Made by a program: the position numbers and the translations under genes. From positions 1 to 46,400 of the forward strand of contig CANSYK010000024.1 of the NCBI GenBank assembly GCA_947651225.1: a stretch of 46,400 bases of DNA, read 5' to 3'. This DNA comes from an uncultured bacterium. GTDB lineage: Bacteria > Bacillota > Clostridia > Lachnospirales > Lachnospiraceae. This document shows, one piece after another, positions 24,309-32,709 of the stretch. A model generated the notes under the pieces. That model did no database searches, was not told where the DNA came from, and saw only the letters and a list, made by a program, of their open reading frames with translations. Numbering within the stretch: the stretch's first letter is position 1; each line of letters opens with the position of its first letter.

Positions 24309-25289
24309 TCATAATTCCATAATATTCTTTTCATACGCATTGAACACTACCTGATTTACCAAGTTTCTCTTATAGCATCGTTCTTCTATCTCCTGCTCCA
24401 ACATCTTCCGTTTCAAAGCACTTTTCTCCGCCAATTTCTCATATTCAGCGCACTTTGCTTCTCTCTTTTTGCGTGCCTCTACAAATTCAGATGATGAAAC
24501 GGTAATCCGTCCGGGACCGGTAACAGTGCAGTTCCGCACATCCCCATTTTCATCCAAATCAAATACATAGCTTTTTCCTGCCTGATGTTCTGCTACGTTA
24601 TAACCATAAGATGCTGCCACTGTGTTATCCCATCGGTCATAATCCTCCTTCCATGCCTGCAGCTTTGCCATTATCTGCCGGGCATACTCAGGATCTGCAT
24701 CCATCTTCTGCTGCAAACTCTCTGGTACAAGGATTGCAATCCGTCCAGAGCCTACACTATTATAATTCCTTTGCAAGTCACTACGCATCTGCGATGGATT
24801 TGCTCCTTCAGGTTTCCAATCATTCAAAGCATCCGCACTTGTATTCTTATCAAAATACTTCCAAAACGGGAAATCATTTCTCTGCCAGTTGCCGGAAGAA
24901 ATATTGGCATTTCCCACATGGGTTATAACATCGTATTGTGGAAAAGCATCTTCAAAATTCGTTGCACCTGCTTTTCCAGTGCTGTATGCCTTGCTAATAG
25001 TTGAAATATAATCTGTAGCACCTGCCATTTTCTTTGCATAAGCTGTCTGAAAAGCACTTGCTGCCGTTTTATCCGTTATTTTACTTATACGTTCCTCATA
25101 AGACTCACCCATATAGTGATTGGCGCCAGTTGTCCTCATTTCATTAACACTTCTCAATGAGGCCTCCTTCTCTGCTGCTTTTGTCGCTGCAATTTCTGCA
25201 AAACTTCTGTCTGCATTCTTTTCTTTCATTGTACTGGTACGGCTGCCTATACCATACTCCCACAATTTACCTGTCACTCCAAAATCCAT
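24309..25289 (-). CDS. array protein, first after the kinase gene, 326 aa
   Basis: The start is placed at ATG 25289 (MDFGVTGKLWEYGIGSRTST) because AAAGGGGG lies seven bases before it. It overlaps the end of the histidine kinase gene, so it is in that operon and has no leader stem-loop of its own. It contains the DFPFWKYFDKN region, the core GRIAILVPESLQQKMDADPE and KSYVFDLDENGDVRNC, a basic coiled coil, and ends NAYEKNIMEL. It has no signal peptide. It is the link between the two-component genes and the array. Confidence 0.65.
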   Translation of the reverse strand: MDFGVTGKLWEYGIGSRTSTMKEKNADRSFAEIAATKAAEKEASLRSVNEMRTTGANHYMGESYEERISKITDKTAASAFQTAYAKKMAGATDYISTISKAYSTGKAGATNFEDAFPQYDVITHVGNANISSGNWQRNDFPFWKYFDKNTSADALNDWKPEGANPSQMRSDLQRNYNSVGSGRIAILVPESLQQKMDADPEYARQIMAKLQAWKEDYDRWDNTVAASYGYNVAEHQAGKSYVFDLDENGDVRNCTVTGPGRITVSSSEFVEARKKREAKCAEYEKLAEKSALKRKMLEQEIEERCYKRNLVNQVVFNAYEKNIMEL

Positions 25290-26767
25290 CTTCATTCCCC
25301 CTTTCATTTTTCATCATCATGGACAGAATGAACACCCTGCCCTTGACCATATAATCCATTGTCCCATGATACTTCTCTACCGTATTTTTAATGTTTGCAA
25401 GCCCCATCCCATGATTTTCCTTATCCGGTTTATCTGTCACTGGAAATTCCTCCCGTGGCCTCCTCACCAGTTTCCCATCAATGCTGTTCTCCACCTTCAG
25501 TACAAGAAGATTTCCTTTCTGCAAGGTCACGAACCGGATAAAAGCATCCGCTCCAGGTTCCTTTTCTTTCAGTTTCCTGCACGCCCGAACGGCATTGTCA
25601 GCAGCATTGCCAAGAATAATCCCTATATCGTAACTGTGGATTTTCAAATCCTGCGGAAACACCAGCTTATCCGCATCCATCTCCAAGTCCGGAACAAGCC
25701 GCACCGCCTCATGGTATTTCATGTTAAGCAGAGTATCCGCCACTGTATTCCCTGTGCGAAAACGCATATCTAACCGGTCAAAGGTCTGGTTCAAATCAGC
25801 CAAATATTCCTGCAGCTCCCCTTTTTTCCTCCATAGAAAGCTGCCCAATCACGGCAAGGGTGTTTTTCATGTCATGTTTCATGCCCCGTATCGCAGAGTA
25901 GATACGTTCCATTTCTTCCATATGTTCCTGCAGGCTTCTTACCTGGTTTTTCAAGATAACCCTCTCACTTTTTGCCTTGTTCCGGTAAACCATATCCTGA
26001 AACAGCTTTACTCCATACAGAATAGAAAGCAGAGACAATAGCAGGATTGCCGGAAGTACGATGGTCAGTATGGGATACCTGTCATACAGCATTTTCGGTA
26101 CATTATCCTCCAGTGTCACCATGATAATCCGCAACAGTACACAAATAAGAAGCCCCGCTGCTGCCGGGATAAGAAGAAACATCAACTCTGTCCTATGAAT
26201 TTTATAATCCTTTTCCTTAAAATCCCTTACAATCTTTCGCAACGATATAAATAACAGCATGGCAATTACCAGATATTGAAAAATCTGCACTGCCAACATA
26301 CTGCCGTTCAGTGTCATCATAAGAGCCCTGTCTGACTTAAAAAGCCCTTTCTCTACACACCGATTCCATATAGCAGCCACGCCATCCCCCATTATAGCCA
26401 GCAGGATAACGGCGGCGTATTTGCTAATATCTGCAACTGCCTGAAAAGCTACTACAAGAAAAACTGTAATCAGACGGAATGCTTTGTAAAAGCACAGGGC
26501 AAGAACAACTAAAATGCAAAGCGACAATGCCAGTTTCCATACCGCCTCTCTGTAACCGTTATATCCCGTACCCAAAACTTGATTAAACATCCCTGATATT
26601 CCATACAGCCCTGCCGCATACAAAACTGCCACACACAGGCCATTCCACCGGCTTTTCCATCTGCTTTCCAAAAAGCTCCCCAAAAAATACTGCAGGCAGT
26701 ATCCTTGAAACAAAACTACAGCCATATATAACAGTTCCACCATTTTATACACCGGGTATCCCTCCAT
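25267..26767 (-). pseudogene. GHKL histidine kinase (Agr/Lyt type), frameshifted
   Basis: An AgrC/ComD-like sensor kinase. The N-terminal half has about six membrane helices (ELLYMAVVLFQGYCLQYFL onward) and the dimerisation segment with the phospho-acceptor IRGMKHDMKNTLAVIGQLS. The frame then breaks at a six-A run (25822-25827). The corrected frame gives the ATPase domain: GIILGNAADNAVRAC (N box) and NHGMGLANIKNTVEKYHG (G box). It overlaps the response regulator upstream and the first array gene downstream. The shift could be a real inactivation or an assembly error in a homopolymer. No AgrB or AgrD gene is nearby. Confidence 0.75.
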
Positions 26768-27362
26768 TCTGCAGGTACCACATATATGCCTTTACAAAAT
26801 CCCCATACCTCTTCTTAGTCAGATAAACTTTATCGCCGTTTGTAATGGTTATACTGTCATTGTCATATTCCGTGATATGTGCCATGTTCACAATATAGGC
26901 CCGATGGCAGCGGTAAAAATCTTCCCCAAGCTACCCCTCCAGTTCTTCCATTGTTGCATAGATTTCTATAATGTCCTTTGACCTGGCAGTATGGATTTCC
27001 ACCTTTTTTGCCACTTCACCTGCTGCCCGTTCCAGCACTTCCTTGAATTTGTTTTCATCCACAGGCTTTAACAGGTAATGAAAAGCATACAGGTCGAGAG
27101 CATCAAACACATACTCCCTGTTACCCGTGACAAAGATTAAAACAATATCATCCTGCTTTTCCCGCAGCCTCCTCGCCGTCTCAATTCCATCCATGCCATC
27201 CATCTGTATGTCAAGAAAAACGATATCTAACCGTTTTCCTGCCCCAAGCACCTCCTATCCTGTGGCATAGGTGTCCAGACAGCAGTCCGGCATCTGCTTT
27301 CTGACCAGCCTGCTGATCTGATCCAGTATCACTTTTTCATCATCTACGACTGCGATATTCAA
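26745..27362 (-). pseudogene. LytTR response regulator with two in-frame TAG codons
   Basis: A TTG start at 27362 after GAGGTGATAAATT gives NIAVVDDEKVILDQISRLVR. TAG at 27255-27257 follows DTYATG, then EVLGAGKRLDIVFLDIQMDG holds the phospho-acceptor Asp, and the REC domain is complete (VTGNREYVFDALDLYAFHYL, LLKPVDENK). TAG at 26931-26933 follows MEELEG, and the LytTR DNA-binding domain continues intact as LGEDFYRCHRAYIVNMAHIT to TAA at 26745. There is no frameshift; both TAGs fit CAG. Read through, it is a 205-aa AgrA-type regulator that should control its operon and the array. Confidence 0.8.
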
Positions 27363-27500
27363 AATTTATCACCTCAAATTCTATAATGGCATCTACTTGT
27401 TATATCGACAAAAAAAATCCGTTTTGGGGACGTATGGAGTGAATCGCCTGCTTTTCGGGAACGAAAGGAAAAAACTTTTTCAAAAAAATCTTAAACACTC

Positions 27501-27527
27501 TAAAGTTTTTCATACTTTATCCGATAT
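27501..27527 (+). promoter_or_regulatory. consensus sigma-28/sigma-D promoter
   Basis: TAAA (27501-27504), a 16-base spacer, CCGATAT (27521-27527) matches the flagellar sigma-D consensus exactly. It points right, away from the kinase operon, into a gene-free region that ends in a terminator at 27593-27631. The 27363-27500 stretch beside it holds only the regulator's leader. Confidence 0.55.
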
Positions 27528-27592
27528 TAACTATTTCCACAAAAACCAGAAGTATGATATAACACTATGAATACATGTTTGCTATCAATAAA

Positions 27593-27631
27593 AAATCGTC
27601 GCTATGGTGATTATCCCATATACGACGATTT
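27593..27631. terminator. bidirectional terminator
   Basis: AAATCGTCG and CGACGATTT form a 9-bp stem, extended by TATGG/CCATA. The minus strand continues TTTTTTATT (end of the ybaK transcript). The plus strand lies about 70 bases after the sigma-28 promoter. Confidence 0.75.
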
Positions 27632-27639
27632 CCGCTCTT

Positions 27640-28107
27640 TTAATACCCTTTGCAGACATCCACCCATTCCACATATCCTGAATATTTCTCCAGTTCCGGA
27701 ATGGTAAGCTCTATCGCACTGTTGGAACTACCACAGGCAGGAAAAACTGTATCAAAGCGTTTTAATGATACGTCCAGATATACCTTCACACCCTCATTTA
27801 CCGCAAACGGGCAAACTCCGCCCACTGCATGTCCCACCAATGTTTCCACCTCATCCATTGAAAGCATTTTTGCCTTTTTCCCAAATTTTCCCTTATATTT
27901 TGGATTGTCGATCTTCGCATCCCCAGCCGCCACAATCAGCACCGCCTCATTTTCCAGCATAAAAGAAAGTGTCTTTGCTATCCTCTGAGGCTCACAGTGT
28001 AATGCTTTGGCGGCAAGCTCCACTGTTGCACTGGACTCATCAAATTCCTGAATCCTTTCCTCCATGCCATTTTCCCTGAAATATGCCTTTACCTTTTCGA
28101 TTGCCAT
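27640..28107 (-). CDS. YbaK/EbsC family aminoacyl-tRNA deacylase
   Basis: A 155-aa protein of the YbaK/ProX editing family, which hydrolyses mischarged aminoacyl-tRNA such as Cys-tRNA(Pro). It has the family's HCEPQRIAKTLSFML segment with the catalytic Lys region, VLIVAAGDAKIDNPKYKG, VGGVCPFAVNEGVKVYLD and the final GSSNSAIELT. Length is typical. The ATG at 28107 has AAAGGAGGAGAACA upstream. It is the last gene of a run that includes XRE-cupin and DUF2000 genes and is followed by a terminator. Confidence 0.9.
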   Translation of the reverse strand: MAIEKVKAYFRENGMEERIQEFDESSATVELAAKALHCEPQRIAKTLSFMLENEAVLIVAAGDAKIDNPKYKGKFGKKAKMLSMDEVETLVGHAVGGVCPFAVNEGVKVYLDVSLKRFDTVFPACGSSNSAIELTIPELEKYSGYVEWVDVCKGY

Positions 28108-28119
28108 TGTTCTCCTCCT

Positions 28120-28677
28120 TTAATTGTCTGGATAAAAAATTACGTTGTAAACAGTACACACTTCATCTGAAACATTATGGTATGCGTGGGGGACATCCGC
28201 CCCAAACCGTATGGACTGCCTTTTCTGCAAAAACACTTCTTTCTTACCTATTACCATTTTCAAAGTCCCCTGCACCGGCAAAATATATTCCTCCACTCCC
28301 GCCACATGGGGAAGGGAACCATGCGTTACCCCTGCATCAAACTCAATATAAAATACTTCCAGATTCCTTGCCGGATCAAAAGGAAACAGCGGGTATGCCC
28401 TCATTCCCCCATCTTCCTCCGTAATCATTTCTTTTTCCGAAAGACCGGCAACTGTATACTCCGTTTCTGGCTGTCTGCAAAAAAAGGATAACGGTATCTT
28501 CAGCCCTGTTGAAATTTTCCACAGTACGTTAATGGTAGGCGAGGACTGCCCCCGCTCAATCTGCCCTAACATCGGCTTGCTCACTCCCGTCAGCTCCGCA
28601 ACCTCATCCAGCGTAAGATGCCTTGTGTTACGGATTTCTTTCAGACGTTCTCCTATCTTTAATGAAACCTGTTCCAT
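28120..28677 (-). CDS. XRE-cupin transcriptional regulator
   Basis: A 185-aa regulator with an N-terminal helix-turn-helix (LTLDEVAELTGVSKPMLGQIERGQSSPTI, about residues 22-51) and a C-terminal cupin domain (EEYILPVQGTLKMVIGKKEVFL, then VPHAYHN). Such SinR/PuuR-like proteins bind DNA through the HTH and sense a small molecule in the cupin barrel. The ATG at 28677 opens MEQVSLKIGERLKEIRN. It ends 13 bases before ybaK and probably controls this run, possibly including the EamA exporter. Confidence 0.9.
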   Translation of the reverse strand: MEQVSLKIGERLKEIRNTRHLTLDEVAELTGVSKPMLGQIERGQSSPTINVLWKISTGLKIPLSFFCRQPETEYTVAGLSEKEMITEEDGGMRAYPLFPFDPARNLEVFYIEFDAGVTHGSLPHVAGVEEYILPVQGTLKMVIGKKEVFLQKRQSIRFGADVPHAYHNVSDEVCTVYNVIFYPDN

Positions 28678-28748
28678 GACGCCTCCTTTGTCTGTTTTTA
28701 CATATTAAATATATTATAACATACACGCAGACGAAAGGAAAGAATTTC

Positions 28749-29171
28749 TTATCTCAACAATGCCATACTTCCGGTTAATTTATTGACCTTCTTTTTCGGC
28801 CCACAGATGGCAATCCCCAAATAATTCAGCTCCGTTTCTGATATATCTTTCATTTTTTCGATAAATTCATCATAGGTTTTACACCCCTGCGCCAAGTCCG
28901 AGAAGTCCACCACCGTCAAATCGGAAAATTCCGGTTCATACAGCCTTTCACGGATCGTCTTGATGACCTCCCCGTTTCCCTTTAAGATTGGCACCGGAAA
29001 CCTGGTAATCCCCAAATGTTCATTTCCTGTCCTGTCATATACATCCGCACCGACAACCTCCGGCATCTGTTTCCCCATCGTGATTCCCATAATCGCTGCC
29101 GTGTTTGCAATGATACCAAGCGGCAGGTTTTCGTCAATTACCATGACGCATTTTTCATTCTGTAAATCCAT
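28749..29171 (-). CDS. DUF2000 family protein
   Basis: A 140-aa protein of the DUF2000 family, which has a fold related to peptidyl-tRNA hydrolase 2. It opens with KCVMVIDENLPLGIIANTAA, then VGADVYDRTGNEHLGITRFPVPIL, and ends GIAICGPKKKVNKLTGSMALL, which are the family's characteristic blocks. Activity is not established. DUF2000 genes are often near YbaK and DMT transporters, as here. It starts just after the GNAT-like gene ends (overlap region 29171-29175). Confidence 0.8.
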   Translation of the reverse strand: MDLQNEKCVMVIDENLPLGIIANTAAIMGITMGKQMPEVVGADVYDRTGNEHLGITRFPVPILKGNGEVIKTIRERLYEPEFSDLTVVDFSDLAQGCKTYDEFIEKMKDISETELNYLGIAICGPKKKVNKLTGSMALLR

Positions 29172-29174
29172 TTC

Positions 29175-29855
29175 TCAATCCTCCTGGTTTTTTCGGGAGG
29201 ATTTCTCCTCCTGTTTTTTGGAGGATTTCTCCTCCTTTTGATAGCAGCGGTAAAGATAGGCTTTAGAAAAGCCTGCCCGCTTATATTGTTCCGGCAGTTC
29301 TTCCCGTCCCGGAATATCTGCCAATATCTGTGTAATCCCATTTTCCACCCCAAACTGCAAAATTTCCTCTAAGTCAGTGCCGTCCGGTAAATTCCCATCT
29401 GGCAGAAATAGAAGGTTCTGCCTTTTTATCCCGACGGTTATATCATGCTCCGCCATAACATATTCCACCGTTTCCGTACCCTTTCCTTGCTTTAGGAACA
29501 GCCTGCACTTCTGCATTTCGGATTCATATAGGCAACTGCCTTTTTCCAACAGATACAGCTCGCCAACCACGCAGCATTTCTCTACTCTATATCCATTATC
29601 AGCAAGTACAGAACTTAGATAATAATTTGTATACTCAACGATACGAAACATACAATTCAGGCTGCCCTGACAACTGATTTCCTCGCATTTATGTATGTTG
29701 TCAAGAATATTCATCTGAGAACAATTACCATATAGTGGATAAACCAAAAGATACCTTCCCATTTTTTTCAGTATCCATCCCTGGCAAATCTCCGTTTCCC
29801 ATTCAGAAAATAAACTGATAACCTGTTCCTCCAGCCTTACCGCTGATTCATTCAT
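29175..29855 (-). CDS. GNAT-like acetyltransferase candidate
   Basis: A 226-aa protein; the start ATG at 29855 (MNESAVRLEEQVISLFSEWE) overlaps the EamA stop. The pattern FRIVEYTNYYLSSVLADNGYRVE in the middle and ILADIPGREELPEQYKRAGFSKAYLYRC near the end (acetyl-CoA pocket-like helix, then F-x-K) suggest a GNAT fold with weak motif A. The C-terminus carries a short repeat EEKSSKKQEEKSSRKNQED that looks disordered. Function not proven. It shares an operon with EamA and DUF2000. Confidence 0.6.
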   Translation of the reverse strand: MNESAVRLEEQVISLFSEWETEICQGWILKKMGRYLLVYPLYGNCSQMNILDNIHKCEEISCQGSLNCMFRIVEYTNYYLSSVLADNGYRVEKCCVVGELYLLEKGSCLYESEMQKCRLFLKQGKGTETVEYVMAEHDITVGIKRQNLLFLPDGNLPDGTDLEEILQFGVENGITQILADIPGREELPEQYKRAGFSKAYLYRCYQKEEKSSKKQEEKSSRKNQED

Positions 29856-30747
29856 CCGGCTCACGCCCCTTTCCATGATACTCAGAAAGGGAAAGCCCTG
29901 CGACTGCTAAAACCGTTCCTACTACGGAAACCCATGTTACCGGCTCTTTCAGCACAAGCACGGATGTCACAACCGTTATCACGGGAACCATATAAATATA
30001 AACACTTGTCTTAACTGCACCCAGCATTTTTACCGCAACATTCCATGTGACAAAACAGAGCGCCGATGCCCCAAGCCCCAGATACAGAAAATTAAACAGA
30101 ACCGTCATATCTGTAAACCGTTCCACTCCAACCTTAAAGTCAAAAAAGAACAATGCCGGAACCATGAAAAGAATGCCGTAAAAGAATGTCCTGCGTGTGG
30201 TAAGAATGACCGGATAGCCAAAACTGCTGATTTTCCTTGTGAGTATGGAATAACATGCCCACACAAAAGCTGCCAGAACCGCCAGTATATCCCCTATGGG
30301 GTTCAGCTCCAACTCCCGGCCGTTAAAACTGATAAGGGAAACACCAGCCATCGCCACCACAAAACCAATAAAGAAATTTATCCTTAATTTCCCTTCCGAC
30401 TTCATGAACAGATGTGACAACACCGCTGTAAAAAATGGTGCAACTGATATGATGACGCCCACATTAGAAGCCATTGTATAGGTGAGGGCGATATTCTCCA
30501 GCAGATAATACAGGCAAACCCCACACAGCCCTGCCAGAACGAAAGTTATCTCCTGCCTGTGGTCCGCAGTTTTCAGCCGGTGCGGGCAGACCAGAAACAA
30601 TGCTACAAATCCCATTACAAAACGGAAAAACAGAATTTCCACCGGCATAAAATCTTCCAGCAAGACTTTGGTGGATATAAAGGTCGTTCCCCATATAAGT
30701 ATGGTAAACACTGCTGCCAAATGCCCGGCTATTCTCCTATTTCCCAT
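29848..30747 (-). CDS. EamA/DMT superfamily transporter
   Basis: A 299-aa membrane protein with about ten transmembrane helices in two EamA repeats. It starts NRRIAGHLAAVFTILIWGTT, has the family's WGTTFISTKVLLEDF and RFVMGFVALFL, and a second repeat with EPVTWVSVVGTVLAVAGL. DMT proteins of this kind export metabolites or amino acids. I use the ATG at 30747 because it overlaps the stop of the AraC gene (ATGGGAAATAGG), and the upstream residues are not helix-like. It is probably activated by that AraC regulator. Confidence 0.88.
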   Translation of the reverse strand: MGNRRIAGHLAAVFTILIWGTTFISTKVLLEDFMPVEILFFRFVMGFVALFLVCPHRLKTADHRQEITFVLAGLCGVCLYYLLENIALTYTMASNVGVIISVAPFFTAVLSHLFMKSEGKLRINFFIGFVVAMAGVSLISFNGRELELNPIGDILAVLAAFVWACYSILTRKISSFGYPVILTTRRTFFYGILFMVPALFFFDFKVGVERFTDMTVLFNFLYLGLGASALCFVTWNVAVKMLGAVKTSVYIYMVPVITVVTSVLVLKEPVTWVSVVGTVLAVAGLSLSEYHGKGREPDE

Positions 30748-31600
30748 CAGATCTATTCTTCCTTTCCATCTGTCCACCATCCCCATCCTTTTCCGAAAAA
30801 ATTTCACGGTAAATGCCCGGAGCAAGCCCGATAAACTGGTTAAAATAGTTCGTGAAATGGCTCTGGTCTGAAAAGCCCGTCCAGATAGCCACCTCCACAG
30901 GCGGCACTTCCTCTGCTAACAGTCTTTTCGCCTCATTGATACGGATTGTTTCAAGATAACGGTATGGCGTGATGCCCTTTGATTTCGTAAAGGCACGCAG
31001 CAGCGTTGATTTGCTAAGCCCCGCATAACTGCATATCTGATCCGGATAGATACGCTCTGTAAAATGCTGCTCCATATACTCACAGGCTTTTTCAATCTCC
31101 CCACTGCACTCCGGGATACAATTTTCAAAGGGCTGCCCATAATTTTGGATAAGCATTGAAATCAGGAACAGTAAAGTTTCCTCTTTCCCAAAATCATCAT
31201 TTCCTTTCATAACCATCTCATGCAGCCGCCTCAGATAGAAGGCAGCTTCATCATCATAAATGATATTCTCTGAAAAGCCCGGAAGCTGCCGTTTCCCGCT
31301 GACTTCCTCTGCCAGATCAAGCATGACCTCTTTTGCAATATTAAACCCACGGTAATCAAATGTACCATCATCACTCTGCACACAGGCATGATTGTCCCCC
31401 GGATTGAAAAGCACGATGCTACCTTTTTCTATGGAATATTCCCTATTCCTGCAGGAAAGCCTGCGTGTGCCATCCTCCACGAACCCTATCACATAATGTT
31501 CATGGAAGTGGTTGGGAAACGACTGCCGGGTCCCCTCAAAATGGTATGCCTCCAGCCTTAACCCATCATCATACACCACTGTCCTTGTTTCCTTTTTCAT
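30737..31600 (-). CDS. AraC family transcriptional regulator
   Basis: A 287-aa AraC regulator with an N-terminal cupin sensor (HFHEHYVIGFVEDGTRRLSC, then FNPGDNHACVQ) and a C-terminal double helix-turn-helix (YPDQICSYAGLSKSTLLRAF, then VAIWTGFSDQSHFTNYFNQFIGLAPGIYR, about residues 235-270). The gene ends with TAG overlapping the start of the EamA gene, so it is a normal use of TAG as stop. It likely activates the downstream transporter in response to a ligand. Confidence 0.9.
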   Translation of the reverse strand: MKKETRTVVYDDGLRLEAYHFEGTRQSFPNHFHEHYVIGFVEDGTRRLSCRNREYSIEKGSIVLFNPGDNHACVQSDDGTFDYRGFNIAKEVMLDLAEEVSGKRQLPGFSENIIYDDEAAFYLRRLHEMVMKGNDDFGKEETLLFLISMLIQNYGQPFENCIPECSGEIEKACEYMEQHFTERIYPDQICSYAGLSKSTLLRAFTKSKGITPYRYLETIRINEAKRLLAEEVPPVEVAIWTGFSDQSHFTNYFNQFIGLAPGIYREIFSEKDGDGGQMERKNRSDGK

Positions 31601-31699
31601 ATGGATTTCCTCCTTGTCACACCCATTTTACCCCTTATTATGAACTGCGTCTTGTAAAATATCTTCATTTTTCATTTTCTGAAAAAACCATAATACAAA

Positions 31700-31733
31700 T
31701 AAGGAGTAATTCCCTCCACAAAATCACTCCTTA
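31700..31733 (-). terminator. rho-independent terminator
   Basis: TAAGGAGT pairs with ACTCCTTA, followed by TTTGTATT on the minus strand. It ends the two-gene unit at 31787-32691. Confidence 0.6.
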
Positions 31734-31786
31734 ATCAATTCCACTTATTCCATTTTCACTGTTTCTGCCATCTGCACCACATCTTA

Positions 31787-32131
31787 TTACCCTATCCGAA
31801 CCGTTCCATTCATCAGAATGTCAGCCCGTTCCTCCGGTGTCATTTCTCTGCTCATTAAAATCTGAAAAAACAACTGCATCCTTTCATCAGATTCAACGGT
31901 ATAGTATTCATGTGAATTGCGGTGGATCACATCAAATATATTATCCAGCTTGATAAAATCCCCGCTGGCATGGCCGTGTCCGGCAAGCTGTTCCAGTGCT
32001 TTATCCATGTTATGCAGCTCATCCTCCACCTCTATCAGTAATGCCATATCCTTTCTTTCCAAAACATATCCCCCCCTGTAGAATAATTGTTTTCTCCCAT
32101 TTTTGACTGTAACTGTATAATTCCCGCTCAT
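31787..32131 (-). CDS. hypothetical protein, 114 aa, MTPEERA tail
   Basis: Function not recognised. The ATG overlaps the stop of the upstream gene as ATGA. It begins MSGNYTVTVKNGRKQLFYRG, is helical in the middle (ERKDMALLIEVEDELHNMDK) and ends REMTPEERADILMNGTVRIG. The upstream gene ends with a related PGMTPEERAEKLAG, so the two proteins share a C-terminal motif and probably act together. No signal peptide. Confidence 0.6.
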   Translation of the reverse strand: MSGNYTVTVKNGRKQLFYRGGYVLERKDMALLIEVEDELHNMDKALEQLAGHGHASGDFIKLDNIFDVIHRNSHEYYTVESDERMQLFFQILMSREMTPEERADILMNGTVRIG

Positions 32132-32691
32132 ACCCCAACAGCCCCTGCCAGCTTTTCCGCACGTTCTTCCGGTGTCATCCCCGGATTATCCAGAATATCT
32201 GTCAGGCATTCATACATTTCATCCTCCCCACGCATCCTGACCTCAGCACAGGCGCCATCCTCTATCACATCACACACCCGATCCAGTACACCCAGTATCC
32301 CGCCGTCCCTGCCATGTATCTCCCACTCCCCAAGCAGGAGTTTATTCAGTTTCCTTATAGCATCATACAGATAAATCAGATGTGTCATATCCTTAACAGA
32401 GAGAACAGAGCCATTCGCCCTTATCTTACGTTCTGAGGCTACCTGCACGCCATCTTCAAAGCCCAGGCGGTATGCCTCGTCCCCATACAGGATATTATAC
32501 TTTGTCCATTCATCTTCCAGTATATCATATAGTTTCCAACACCTCTTTGACATGCCGGAACCTTTTGAAAATGCTTTCGACGCCTCGTGAAGTGCTTTCA
32601 TCTGTTGCTGAAATTTCTCACTGCCACGCAGCCTTGCCTCCAGAACTTCCCCAGTACGGGCAAGAATAAATTCATCTGTTACAAAATCCAC
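32128..32691 (-). CDS. hypothetical protein, 187 aa, MTPEERA tail
   Basis: Function not recognised. A GTG start at 32691 has AAAGGGGAGG upstream. The protein is acidic-basic and helical, with a segment LHEASKAFSKGSGMSKRCWK, an internal VSERKIRANGSVLSVKDMTHLIYLYDAIRK that resembles a region of the downstream partner, and the tail PGMTPEERAEKLAGAVGV. It lies directly after the broken Ig-like gene in the same reading frame, separated by its TAG and seven codons. Confidence 0.55.
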   Translation of the reverse strand: MDFVTDEFILARTGEVLEARLRGSEKFQQQMKALHEASKAFSKGSGMSKRCWKLYDILEDEWTKYNILYGDEAYRLGFEDGVQVASERKIRANGSVLSVKDMTHLIYLYDAIRKLNKLLLGEWEIHGRDGGILGVLDRVCDVIEDGACAEVRMRGEDEMYECLTDILDNPGMTPEERAEKLAGAVGV

Positions 32692-32709
32692 GGTTTCCTC
32701 CCCTTTCTG

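Noticed and set aside
25796-25848. Programmed frameshift in the histidine kinase at the A6 run
   Set aside because: The needed shift is +1, whereas A-AAA-AAG slippery sites favour -1; an indel is simpler.
27363-27640. A small AgrD-like signal peptide beside the kinase and regulator
   Set aside because: No frame on either strand shows the AgrD layout (amphipathic leader, Cys or Ser thiolactone segment, charged tail), and there is no AgrB gene.
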